Part shown: positions 14,986-22,227 of the stretch, in pieces | How positions within the stretch are numbered: position 1 is the stretch's first letter | How the letters are laid out: each line of letters opens with the position of its first letter | NCBI GenBank assembly: GCA_012841465.1 | Contig: DUUS01000114.1 | Location: 1-29,137, forward strand | DNA: 29,137 nucleotides | Direction: 5' to 3' | Origin: Mollicutes bacterium | Lineage (GTDB): Bacteria; Bacillota_I; Bacilli_A; RF39; UBA660 | Translations under genes and position numbers: made by a program | The notes under the pieces: model-generated | The model's database searches: none | What the model saw: only the letters and a program-made list of their open reading frames with translations | Told to the model about the DNA's origin: nothing

Positions 14986-15010
14986 AAAAAAGCCTAGTAA
15001 ATAAGGCTTT
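14986..15010 (-). terminator. Intrinsic terminator of tRNA-Ala
   Basis: On the minus strand AAAGCCT (15010-15004) pairs with AGGCTTT (14995-14989), with an 8-nt loop and a run of T down to 14986. Confidence 0.85.
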
Positions 15011-15020
15011 GATTGTCTAT

Positions 15021-15097
15021 TGGTGGAGAATATCGGACTTGAACCGATGACCCCCTGCTTGCAAGGCAGGTGCTCTAGCCAACTGAGCCAATTCCCC
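15021..15097 (-). tRNA. tRNA-Ala (anticodon TGC), CCA encoded
   Basis: The minus strand folds as a full cloverleaf of 77 nt. Acceptor GGGGAAT pairs with ATTCTCC; the D arm is GCTC/GAGC; the anticodon arm is CCTGC-CTTGCAA-GCAGG with anticodon TGC; the T arm has GGTTCAAGTCC. The third acceptor pair is G-T, the G3-U70 identity element of alanine tRNAs. The 3' CCA is encoded. It stands alone, with a terminator 11 bases downstream. Confidence 0.97.
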
Positions 15098-15108
15098 GTA
15101 AGAACATA

Positions 15109-15114
15109 ATTATA
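15109..15114 (-). promoter_or_regulatory. Possible -10 box of tRNA-Ala
   Basis: A perfect TATAAT on the minus strand lies 12 bases before the tRNA 5' end. No good -35 is visible at the standard distance. Confidence 0.4.
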
Positions 15115-15201
15115 GTACCATAACCTAGTATTAAAATCAATACCTTTGAAAACATATAGACATTTAATCTTGTTGTTGTTATGATATATATGTAATTTAT
15201 A

Positions 15202-15225
15202 CTTAATCATGATTAAGAATATAAT
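15202..15225 (+). promoter_or_regulatory. Palindromic operator overlapping the promoter of the LiaF-like operon
   Basis: CTTAATCATGATTAAG (15202-15217) is a perfect 16-bp palindrome placed directly before TATAAT (15220-15225), where the spacer and -35 would sit. That is a typical position for a dimeric regulator. No recognisable -35 is present, which would suit an activated or tightly repressed promoter. The regulator is unknown. Confidence 0.55.
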
Positions 15226-15246
15226 TATAAGAAAGAAGGTTTTAAA

Positions 15247-15930
15247 GTGAAACAAACAGGGAGAGCTTTATGGGGAATTGCGTTTATTATAGTAGGAACT
15301 ATAATTGGATTTAATTCTCTTGGTATCACAGATATTGATATCTTTTTTAAGGGGTGGTGGACTTTATTTATAATAGTTCCATCATTTATTGGTTTATTTG
15401 AAGGAAATGGAGAAATAATTGGTAATTTAGTTGGACTAATTATAGGTTTCGTCTTATTATTTGCAATTAGAGGAATAGTTGACTTTGAAGTTATTTCAGT
15501 CTTATTTGTTCCATTTATATTTATTGTTATTGGTTTTGGTATTTTATTTAACAGTACTATTAAAGGGACAATAACTGACAAAATTGAAAGTCTTAACAAA
15601 ACAGAAGATGGAATAGACAAGATTTTTGCTACCTTTGCTGGGCAAAATGTTGTTAAAGACAATGAAAAGTTTAAAGGAGCACATATAGATGTTGTTTTTG
15701 GAAGTGCGGTTCTTGATTTAACTAAAGCTAAACTTGATAAAGAAACAGTTATTAAATCAAGTGCAATCTTTGGATCAAGTAAAGTAATACTTCCCAAAAA
15801 TGTAAATGTTAAAATTAAATCAACTCCTATATTTGGAGGTTCTAAAAATAATATTACTAACAAAGATGATAATAAAACAACTGTTTATGTTGAATCTTTC
15901 TGTATGTTTGGAGGATTTGAAATAAAGTGA
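15247..15930 (+). CDS. LiaF-like membrane protein
   Basis: The 227-aa protein has four N-terminal membrane helices (roughly 7-22, 37-50, 56-75, 83-102), matching the LiaI/LiaF-type membrane region. A C-terminal beta domain follows: FKGAHIDVVFGSAVLDLTKAKLDKETVIKSSAIFGSSKVILPKNVNVKIKSTPIFGG, typical of the LiaF C-terminal family. LiaF-type proteins sense envelope stress and hold back a LiaS/LiaR-type two-component system. No kinase or regulator gene is next to it here. It starts with GTG behind GAAAGAAGG, lies downstream of a palindromic promoter, and overlaps the next gene by 4 bases (GTGA), so the two form one operon. Confidence 0.75.
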   Translation: MKQTGRALWGIAFIIVGTIIGFNSLGITDIDIFFKGWWTLFIIVPSFIGLFEGNGEIIGNLVGLIIGFVLLFAIRGIVDFEVISVLFVPFIFIVIGFGILFNSTIKGTITDKIESLNKTEDGIDKIFATFAGQNVVKDNEKFKGAHIDVVFGSAVLDLTKAKLDKETVIKSSAIFGSSKVILPKNVNVKIKSTPIFGGSKNNITNKDDNKTTVYVESFCMFGGFEIK

Positions 15931-16760
15931 ATGGATTTCAAAAGGGAGTAAAGTTCTTAGCAATATTTTTATCAATATTTATTATTATTAATATATTTAC
16001 TGGGATAATGTTTGCCCTTTCTATTATTAGTAAAATAGGTATAAATAAAAACGGATTATCTTTTAATGTTAATTATGAAGAAACAACATTTAATGAAAAA
16101 TATTATGATGTTGATAGACTTGATATAGATGTATCAGCAGCAGTGCTTACTATTAAAGAAGGTAGTGAATTTGAAGTTAATGCTAAGGTTGATTTAAATC
16201 ACTTTTCTTCTAATTTAAACAATGGAACATTAAAAATAAAAGAAAAAAGTAACTGGTTTTTAAATAAAAAAATAGTTCCAGAAATAACTGTTTATATTCC
16301 ATATTCTAATAAACTTAAAAATCTTAATATTAATAGTGGAGCAGGTACTGTTGATATAATGAATATTTCTGCTGAAAGATTTGATTTTAATCAAGGAGCA
16401 GGTCGCTTAATAATTGATTCATCTTCTTTTAAAGAAATTAATATAGATGGTGGAGTTGGTGAAATAGTAATTGAAAACTCATATCTTAATGATCTTGATT
16501 TAGAATCTGGAGTTGGTAAAACCACTATAAGTTCATTTATATCTGGATTAAGTGAAATTGAAAGTGGAGTAGGAGAAGTTAATCTTAATTTACTAGGAAA
16601 CCTTTCTGATTATAGAATAGAAACAGAAAAAGGAATCGGAGCAATTAAAATTAATGGAGAAAACCAGCCTAATAATACTATATTGGGTACTGGTGAAAAT
16701 AGACTTGATGTTAAATCAGGTATCGGAAGCATAAATATAAATGTAAAAAAGGACACATAA
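15927..16760 (+). CDS. DUF4097-type anchored beta-repeat protein (LiaG-like)
   Basis: The 277-aa protein has one N-terminal membrane helix (about residues 8-33) and an outer part built from short beta repeats with a recurring Gly motif (SGAG, QGAG, GGVG, SGVG, SGVG, KGIG, SGIG), consistent with a DUF4097 beta-solenoid. LiaG of Bacillus has this kind of domain, and the pairing with a LiaF-like gene supports a role in envelope-stress response. It starts with GTG overlapping the previous stop. GGAGGA lies 11 bases upstream, slightly far. The 3' end runs into hairpin B of repeat copy 2. Confidence 0.7.
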   Translation: MNGFQKGVKFLAIFLSIFIIINIFTGIMFALSIISKIGINKNGLSFNVNYEETTFNEKYYDVDRLDIDVSAAVLTIKEGSEFEVNAKVDLNHFSSNLNNGTLKIKEKSNWFLNKKIVPEITVYIPYSNKLKNLNINSGAGTVDIMNISAERFDFNQGAGRLIIDSSSFKEINIDGGVGEIVIENSYLNDLDLESGVGKTTISSFISGLSEIESGVGEVNLNLLGNLSDYRIETEKGIGAIKINGENQPNNTILGTGENRLDVKSGIGSININVKKDT

Positions 16761-16845
16761 TTTCCTTATGTGCCCATTTGAGATAGCATATCTTTGCTAT
16801 CTCACTAATATTATATCCTTTATATTTATAAATATACATAAAAAT
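16751..16845. repeat. Structured intergenic repeat, copy 2
   Basis: It has the same plan as copy 1. Hairpin B is CACATAA (16754-16760) with TTATGTG (16766-16772) plus two outer GC pairs after one mismatch. Hairpin A is a 9-bp stem (16779-16787 with 16796-16804). The conserved block is 16804-16845. Hairpin A has an entirely different sequence from copy 1 yet stays perfectly paired. It fills the gap between two convergent genes and starts inside the last codons of the DUF4097 gene. Confidence 0.7.
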
Positions 16846-16847
16846 GG

Positions 16848-18080
16848 TTAAATTCCATTTTTTTTATTTCTTTCTATTATAGTAGAGTCATCAAGTAAGC
16901 TAGATGCTCTAAGTAAACTATTTGTTCCATATTTTTCTTTAATAAAATCGATTGCTTCATTTTTTTGATTAATGGTAGTTATCTCTTCAAAGGTATCAAA
17001 TAAACTTAGCTGCTCACCAATATCAGCACATAGATTACTTAACTGAATACTTATTTGTCTAATTGGTTTATTATCATAAAATTGATCAAAGATATTCATG
17101 CATAAATTAAACATTTCATTTTCATCTTTAACTGGGTTATCAAGCCTTAGAGATTTTTTAAAACCACCAGAGACACTTTTTGAGTATTTTACTTTAAAAG
17201 TAATAATTCCAGCTCTTTTTTTAGAATCTCTCAGTCTCTTTGCTAAAAGATCAATAGTCTCTCTGATTATAATTGATATATTACTTCCGTTATAATCTTT
17301 ATATAAAACTTGACTATGACTAATTGAAGCATTCTTTGGCTCTTTGTTATAATCTTTAATAGTAGAATTATCAATACCATTAGAATGATTCCAAAGTTCT
17401 AAGCCTAAAACTCCATATTTATCTTTTAAGATATTTTTGTTAAAGTGAGCTAAATCTTTAACGGTAAATATGCCTAAATTATTTAAATTAGCTTCCATTC
17501 TAGGTCCTATTCCCCATATTTTAGAAAGAGGAGTAACTCCCCATAGTTTATCTTTGATGTCTGTATAAAACCACTCGGCAACACTGTCCTTATTTTTTTT
17601 AGCTTCTAAGTCCATCGCAACCTTTGCCATAAAAATATTTGGACCTATTCCAGCAGCTGCCATAAGACCTGTTTTTCTAGTTACTTCACTTAAAAGAAAT
17701 AAGGCAAGTTCTCTTGGAGTTTTTTTGTATAATTTTAAATAACTAGTAACATCTATAAATACTTCATCAATTGAATATTTATGAATATCATTTTCTGAAA
17801 AATACTCTTTATAAACATTAAATACTTCACTGCTTTTCTTAGCATATAATCCCATCCTTGGCGGTACCTTTATAAATTTAACATTCTTAGGCAGATCATA
17901 TACTCTAGTTCTACTTTTTACACCAAGTGATTTTACATATGGAGAGACTGCTAGTGTCATTGCTCCTCTATGAGTCGGATGACAAACTATAAGTGGAGTA
18001 GTAAAAGGATCATAATTCTTATCTAAACACTCACAAAATGCAAAGAAACTTTTTAAATCAATCGCAATAAAAGTTTTCAA
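16848..18080 (-). CDS. Y-family DNA polymerase (UmuC/UvrX type)
   Basis: This is a translesion polymerase that copies damaged DNA. The 410-aa protein has the catalytic Asp in AIDLKSFFAFCE near the start, SIDEVFID for the second acidic pair, a helix-hairpin-helix IWGIGPRMEANLNNLGIFTVKDLA, the little-finger domain, and a beta-clamp motif QLSLF (357-361). The overall pattern is closer to Bacillus UvrX/YqjW than to DinB. I chose TTG at 18080 because AGGTGG lies just upstream; a GTG at 18089 lies within that site. Its promoter contains a LexA-like box, so SOS control is likely. It is divergent from priA. Confidence 0.88.
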   Translation of the reverse strand: MKTFIAIDLKSFFAFCECLDKNYDPFTTPLIVCHPTHRGAMTLAVSPYVKSLGVKSRTRVYDLPKNVKFIKVPPRMGLYAKKSSEVFNVYKEYFSENDIHKYSIDEVFIDVTSYLKLYKKTPRELALFLLSEVTRKTGLMAAAGIGPNIFMAKVAMDLEAKKNKDSVAEWFYTDIKDKLWGVTPLSKIWGIGPRMEANLNNLGIFTVKDLAHFNKNILKDKYGVLGLELWNHSNGIDNSTIKDYNKEPKNASISHSQVLYKDYNGSNISIIIRETIDLLAKRLRDSKKRAGIITFKVKYSKSVSGGFKKSLRLDNPVKDENEMFNLCMNIFDQFYDNKPIRQISIQLSNLCADIGEQLSLFDTFEEITTINQKNEAIDFIKEKYGTNSLLRASSLLDDSTIIERNKKNGI

Positions 18081-18097
18081 TTTAACCACCTAAACTT

Positions 18098-18126
18098 ATA
18101 TTAAAACAATTGTTCGAAAAAATCAA
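18098..18126 (-). promoter_or_regulatory. SOS-type promoter with LexA-like box for the Y-family polymerase
   Basis: On the minus strand TTGATT (18126-18121), a spacer of exactly 17 bases and TAATAT (18103-18098). The spacer holds CGAACAATTGTTTT (18116-18103): one perfect half-site of the Gram-positive LexA box CGAAC-N4-GTTCG and a second half with two mismatches. A repressor there would block the promoter. Confidence 0.65.
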
Positions 18127-18145
18127 TGGAAACTTTTACCTTACT

Positions 18146-18156
18146 TGTGATATAAT
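18146..18156 (+). promoter_or_regulatory. Extended -10 promoter of priA
   Basis: TGTGATATAAT (TGn plus perfect TATAAT) lies 20 bases before the priA ATG. No good -35 was found. Confidence 0.5.
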
Positions 18157-18175
18157 TTTTATTACGGAGGCAAAT

Positions 18176-20347
18176 ATGTACGGAGAAGTATTAGTTGAAT
18201 ATGGAGTTAAAACATTAGATAAAACATTTACTTATATAATACCTAATCATTTAAAAGATAAAATTCAAATAGGTATGAAAGTAATTGTTCCTTTTGGCAC
18301 TTTAAATATAAATGGTTTTTTAATTAATATAAAAGACAGTACTGAAATAGAAGAATTAAAAGAAATTATTTCAATTAGTAATGAAGAATTTATCTTAAAT
18401 GAAGAATTACTAAAGCTCGGAAAATATATTAAAGAAAAAACTCTTTGTACTTTAATAACAGCATATAATACTATGTTTCCTAGTAGTTTAAAAATAAAAA
18501 CCATTTCGAGTAATTATAATATATATGATACTTTTTTAAAAATTAAAGATAAAGAAAAAGTTAAAATGTATATAAATGAACATAAAAGAGCTTTTAAAAA
18601 GATTGAACTTTTAAATAAATTAATTAATAATGAAAAAGTAAATAAAAAAGAATATAACTCATCTTTAGTAAAAGAACTTCTTGATTTAAATTTAATCTAT
18701 GAAGAAAAAATATCTAAATATAGAATAAATAAAGAAAAAGAATTTGAAGAAAAAGTAACCTTAACTAAAGAGCAAGAAGAAGTAATAAAAAAATTCGAAT
18801 TTAATAAAAGTAAAACTCATTTATTATATGGAGTAACTGGATCAGGCAAGACTGAAGTATACATGCACTTAATTGAAAAAGTAATAAAAACAAATAAAAC
18901 AGCGATTATTCTGGTACCTGAGATTAGTTTAACAACTCAGATAGTAAATAGGTTTTATAAACGATTTGGAAATAATGTTGCCGTATTTCACAGTGGTCTT
19001 TCTAAAGGAGAGAGGCATGATGAATATAAAAAGATCTATAGTGGTGATGTAAAAATAGTTGTCGGAACAAGAAGTGCAATATTTACTCCGATGAAAAACA
19101 TTGGCATAATCATTATTGATGAAGAACACAGTACTAGTTATAAACAAGATAATAATCCTAGATATAATGCAATCGATATAGCAATTAAAAGAAGTGAGTA
19201 TCATAACTGTCCACTACTTCTTGGAAGTGCAACCCCAACACTTGAAGCATTTGCTAGAGGGCTCAAAGGTGTTTATAAATTACTAGTAATGACCAAAAGA
19301 GCGACAAATGCACCTCTTCCTAAAATTCATATTATTGATATGAAAGCTGAAGCTAAAAAAAGCAATATGATTATAAGTGATGCTTTAAACAAATTAATAA
19401 TTGAAAAATTAAATAAAAAAGAGCAAATAATGTTATTTTTAAATAAAAGAGGATTTGACCGTATAATAAACTGTAGGTCTTGTGGTTTTACTTTTAAATG
19501 TAAAAACTGTGAAATAAGTATGATATATCATAAAACAAGTAATAACTTAAGATGTCACTACTGTGGATATACTCTACTTAAACCAGAGGTATGTCCAGAA
19601 TGCAGAGAAGATGCTCTATCATTTTATGGTCTTGGCACTGAAAAGCTTGAAGAGCATATAAAAGAGACTTATAAAGATGCTAGAGTAATAAGAATGGATA
19701 CAGATACTACAACTAGAAAAGATTCATATGAAAAGATTATTACTAAAGTTGAAAATGAAGAGGTTGACATTATTATCGGAACTCAAATGATATCTAAAGG
19801 CTTAGACTTTCCTAAAGTAACTTTAGTCGGAGTTATAAATGCTGATGAATCGCTAAATATACCTGATTTTAGAAGTGGTGAAAACACCTTTAGTTTACTT
19901 GCTCAAGTATCAGGAAGATCAGGAAGAAGTGATATACCAGGAGAGGTAGTAATTCAAACCTTTAATCCAGATAATGACACTATTAACTTTGTTAAAGAAA
20001 ATAATTATCAAAAACTATTTAATTATGAAATGCATATTAGAAGAATATTAAAATATCCTCCATACTTTTATTTAACAAGTATACTTGTAACAAGTAGAGA
20101 TTATGAAAAAGCATCAACTGAAGTTAATAAAGTTTCTAATTATTTAAATAAAAATATAAAAGATACTATAGTACTTGGACCTACTACTGCAAGTATGTTT
20201 AAAATAAATAATGTTTATAGATTTCAAATTATTTTAAAATATAAAGATTTTAATAATATAAAAGAGCCTTTAAAATATATAGATAATATATATAGCTTAA
20301 ATAAAGATGTATCTCTAGAAATAGATGTAGACCCTAAAAGAATTTAG
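18176..20347 (+). CDS. priA: Primosomal replication restart helicase PriA
   Basis: PriA recognises stalled forks and reloads the replisome. The 723-aa protein has the N-terminal DNA-binding domain (VEYGVKTLDKTFTYIIP), helicase lobe 1 with Walker A GVTGSGKT (219-226) and DEEH (315-318), and GSATPTLEA. Eight zinc-binding Cys form four pairs (433/436, 442/445, 460/463, 473/476). Lobe 2 has GTQMISKGLDFPKVTLVGVINAD and a QVSGRSGR arginine-finger motif. I chose the ATG at 18176, with GGAGG upstream. The frame is open for 22 codons before it, but that stretch holds the promoter. A loader of the same pathway, DnaI, is in the same window. Confidence 0.96.
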   Translation: MYGEVLVEYGVKTLDKTFTYIIPNHLKDKIQIGMKVIVPFGTLNINGFLINIKDSTEIEELKEIISISNEEFILNEELLKLGKYIKEKTLCTLITAYNTMFPSSLKIKTISSNYNIYDTFLKIKDKEKVKMYINEHKRAFKKIELLNKLINNEKVNKKEYNSSLVKELLDLNLIYEEKISKYRINKEKEFEEKVTLTKEQEEVIKKFEFNKSKTHLLYGVTGSGKTEVYMHLIEKVIKTNKTAIILVPEISLTTQIVNRFYKRFGNNVAVFHSGLSKGERHDEYKKIYSGDVKIVVGTRSAIFTPMKNIGIIIIDEEHSTSYKQDNNPRYNAIDIAIKRSEYHNCPLLLGSATPTLEAFARGLKGVYKLLVMTKRATNAPLPKIHIIDMKAEAKKSNMIISDALNKLIIEKLNKKEQIMLFLNKRGFDRIINCRSCGFTFKCKNCEISMIYHKTSNNLRCHYCGYTLLKPEVCPECREDALSFYGLGTEKLEEHIKETYKDARVIRMDTDTTTRKDSYEKIITKVENEEVDIIIGTQMISKGLDFPKVTLVGVINADESLNIPDFRSGENTFSLLAQVSGRSGRSDIPGEVVIQTFNPDNDTINFVKENNYQKLFNYEMHIRRILKYPPYFYLTSILVTSRDYEKASTEVNKVSNYLNKNIKDTIVLGPTTASMFKINNVYRFQIILKYKDFNNIKEPLKYIDNIYSLNKDVSLEIDVDPKRI

Positions 20348-20359
20348 TTTTGAAAAAAG

Positions 20360-20391
20360 CACAGAAAGGGTATTATTATTACCCTTCTGTG
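20360..20391. terminator. Hairpin after priA; T tract on the minus side
   Basis: A 12-bp stem with one bulged A (20360-20372 with 20380-20391) and a 7-nt loop. On the plus strand no T tract follows. On the minus strand it runs into GCTTTTTTC, so it looks more like a minus-strand terminator, or a poor bidirectional one, for priA. Confidence 0.5.
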
Positions 20392-20447
20392 ACAAAATTA
20401 AAACTGAGGAAAAGTAATTTTTTTGTAACCAAAAAAGTAAAATAAAA

Positions 20448-20478
20448 AGTGGTTGTTTCCAAAATTGAAATAACCACT
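20448..20478 (-). terminator. Second hairpin, minus-strand terminator-like
   Basis: AGTGGTTGTTTC (20448-20459) pairs with GAAATAACCACT (20467-20478), 12 bp with one G-U and a 7-nt loop. On the minus strand it is followed by T-rich sequence (20447 down to about 20431). No minus-strand gene feeds it within the window. Confidence 0.5.
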
Positions 20479-20513
20479 AATTTATCTTATCTGAAAACTT
20501 AATTATAATTTTC

Positions 20514-20541
20514 TTTACATTAGAATATAATTTGATATAAT
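20514..20541 (+). promoter_or_regulatory. Promoter of the T-box/glyS transcript
   Basis: TTTACA (20514-20519), a 16-bp spacer and a perfect TATAAT (20536-20541) with TGn (TTTGATATAAT). Start of transcription is expected near 20548. Confidence 0.75.
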
Positions 20542-20547
20542 AAATAC

Positions 20548-20657
20548 ATAAGAAAAGCGATGACTTCTCTGGCAAAGAAAGAGCTATATAAATAATGAAG
20601 ACACTTAAATAGGGTGGAACCGCGGATGTTAGCCGCCCCTATATTAGGGGTCTTTTT
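20548..20657 (+). promoter_or_regulatory. Glycine T-box leader, unusually short
   Basis: The conserved T-box AGGGTGGAACCGCGG is at 20611-20625. The antiterminator is TAGGG (20610-20614) with CCCTA (20637-20641) and GCGG (20622-20625) with CCGC (20633-20636), leaving the 7-nt TGGAACC bulge that holds the tRNA CCA. The competing terminator is CCCCTA/TAGGGG (20636-20650) plus a T run. A Gly specifier GGC (20571-20573) sits in the loop of a small stem, CTCT/AGAG (20567-20570 with 20580-20583). Only about 62 nt separate the predicted transcript start from the T-box, too little for a canonical stem I. Uncharged tRNA-Gly should switch on glyS. Confidence 0.85.
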
Positions 20658-20681
20658 AATTAAAAGAAAGAGGAAATATAA

Positions 20682-22049
20682 ATGGAAAAAATTACAATGG
20701 AAGAGTTAGTATCATACTGTAAGCAGTATGGATTTATTTATCAAGGAAGTGAGGTATATGGTGGACTTGCTAATACTTGGGATTATGGACCACTAGGTTC
20801 TAGACTTAAAAATAATTTAAAAGATGCTTGGAGAAAGAGATTTGTTCAAGAAAAGAAAAATAGTTATGAACTTGATTCATCTATTTTAATGCATCCTAAA
20901 GTATGGGAGGCATCTGGTCATGTGGATTCATTTTCTGATCCTTTAATTGATTGCAGAGAATGTAAAGCAAGACATCGTGTTGATAAATTAATAGAAGACT
21001 ATAGTAGTGAAGTAATTGCTGATAAATTAAATAAGGAAGAAATGAAAGAATTTATTTCTAGCAATAAAGTACCTTGTCCTAAATGTAAGAAGCATAACTT
21101 TACTGATATTAGAGAATTTAATTTAATGTTTGAAACCTATAGAGGAGTAACTGATGAAAATAAAAGTATTATTTATCTAAGACCTGAAAACGCTCAAGGA
21201 CAGTATGTTAATTATTTAAATGTACTGAGAACTATGAGAGCTAAACTACCTTTTGGAGTTGCTCAAATAGGTAAAGCTTTTAGAAATGAAATAACTCCTG
21301 GAAACTTTATTTTTAGAACAATTGAATTTGAACAAATGGAATATCAAACCTTTTGCAAACAAGGAGAAGATGAAGATTTATATAATTACTATAAAGAATT
21401 TGCTAAAAAGTTTTATCTTGATTTAGGTCTTCCTGAAAATAAACTTAAATTCCATGATCATGATAAACTTGCTCATTATGCCAAAGCTGCTTGTGATATA
21501 TTTTATGAGTTTCCTTGGGGATATGATGAAATAAATGGAACTCATAACCGAACTGATTATGATCTTAAAAGACACGAGGAGTATAGTGGTGAGTCATTTA
21601 TGTATTTAGACCCTGAAACAAATGAAAAATATATTCCCTATATAGTTGAAAGTACCTATGGAGTAGATCGAAGTATTCTTGCTCTTATTCATAATGCTTA
21701 TACTAAGGAAGAGCTTGAAAATGATACTAGAGAAGTACTTAAAATTCATCCTTTCTTAGCACCATATAAAGTAGGAGTACTTCCACTTGTTAAAAAATAT
21801 CATAGTGATAAAGCAAATGAAATATTTAATATGCTAAATAAACACTTTATGTGTTCATTCGATGAAACCGGCTCAATTGGTAAAAGATACCGTAGATGCG
21901 ATGCAGCTGGAACTCCATTTTGTATAACTATTGATGATGAGACAATAAATAATAATACTGTTACGATTAGAGATAGAGACACCATGGAGCAAATTACCTT
22001 AAGTCTTGAACAGGTTATTTCATATATTGAAGAAAAGATTAAGTTTTAA
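20682..22049 (+). CDS. glyS: Glycyl-tRNA synthetase, dimeric (single-chain) type
   Basis: It charges tRNA-Gly. The 455-aa protein is the one-chain class II enzyme, not the alpha/beta pair. It begins with the typical LVSYCKQYGFIYQGSEVYGGLANTWDYGPLG. A zinc-type Cys set follows (CRECKARH and CPKCKKH). The glycine-site RPENAQGQYVNY precedes motif 2 (FRNEITPGNFIFRTIEFEQMEYQ). Motif 3 is VESTYGVDRSILAL. The C-terminal anticodon-binding domain starts near FLAPYKVGVLPL and contains KRYRRCDAAGTPFCITID, with Cys-Asp-Ala-Ala where Gln-Asp-Glu-Ile is common. AAGAGGAAA precedes the ATG. Expression is under the T-box directly upstream. Confidence 0.96.
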   Translation: MEKITMEELVSYCKQYGFIYQGSEVYGGLANTWDYGPLGSRLKNNLKDAWRKRFVQEKKNSYELDSSILMHPKVWEASGHVDSFSDPLIDCRECKARHRVDKLIEDYSSEVIADKLNKEEMKEFISSNKVPCPKCKKHNFTDIREFNLMFETYRGVTDENKSIIYLRPENAQGQYVNYLNVLRTMRAKLPFGVAQIGKAFRNEITPGNFIFRTIEFEQMEYQTFCKQGEDEDLYNYYKEFAKKFYLDLGLPENKLKFHDHDKLAHYAKAACDIFYEFPWGYDEINGTHNRTDYDLKRHEEYSGESFMYLDPETNEKYIPYIVESTYGVDRSILALIHNAYTKEELENDTREVLKIHPFLAPYKVGVLPLVKKYHSDKANEIFNMLNKHFMCSFDETGSIGKRYRRCDAAGTPFCITIDDETINNNTVTIRDRDTMEQITLSLEQVISYIEEKIKF

Positions 22050-22098
22050 CTATTAATTTTAAAATGAAAGTGTTATTGTCTTTATAGGAGTGATTGTT

Positions 22099-22209
22099 AT
22101 GATTAATCAAATGAATGAAATGTTATTAGGATATCTTGTGCAAGATGAAAGTGTAGTTATAAAAAAGGAAAATAATTATAAATACTATTTATCAAAGCAG
22201 GACAAATAG
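22099..22209 (+). CDS. Small ORF, 36 aa
   Basis: MINQMNEMLLGYLVQDESVV starts this 36-residue ORF, which ends in YKYYLSKQDK. The start follows AGGAGTGAT at ideal spacing, one of the strongest ribosome sites in the window, which is the main reason to call it a gene. No membrane segment or known motif is visible. Its last codons form the left arm and loop of a perfect 11-bp inverted repeat that includes the stop. It lies between glyS and an unknown gene whose own ribosome site is poor, so it may be a leader peptide or the first gene of that operon. Confidence 0.5.
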   Translation: MINQMNEMLLGYLVQDESVVIKKENNYKYYLSKQDK

Positions 22210-22214
22210 TATTT
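22180..22214 (+). repeat. Perfect inverted repeat spanning the stop of the small ORF
   Basis: AAATACTATTT (22180-22190) pairs with AAATAGTATTT (22204-22214) across a 13-nt loop. AAAATATG follows instead of a T tract, so it is not a clean terminator. It sits 14 bases before the ATG at 22228. Confidence 0.55.
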
Positions 22215-22227
22215 AAAATATGCAGGA

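Noticed and set aside
14980..15255. Minus-strand reading frame of 91 codons across the tRNA
   Set aside because: It runs through the tRNA-Ala gene and its terminator; the composition reflects the tRNA, not a protein.
15225..15863. Minus-strand reading frame of 212 codons opposite the LiaF-like gene
   Set aside because: The plus-strand frame has clear membrane helices and a LiaF-type domain with a ribosome site; the antisense frame is low-complexity Ile/Pro/Leu.
22180..22214. Intrinsic terminator after the small ORF
   Set aside because: The stem is followed by A-rich sequence, not T; it may still be regulatory, as noted.
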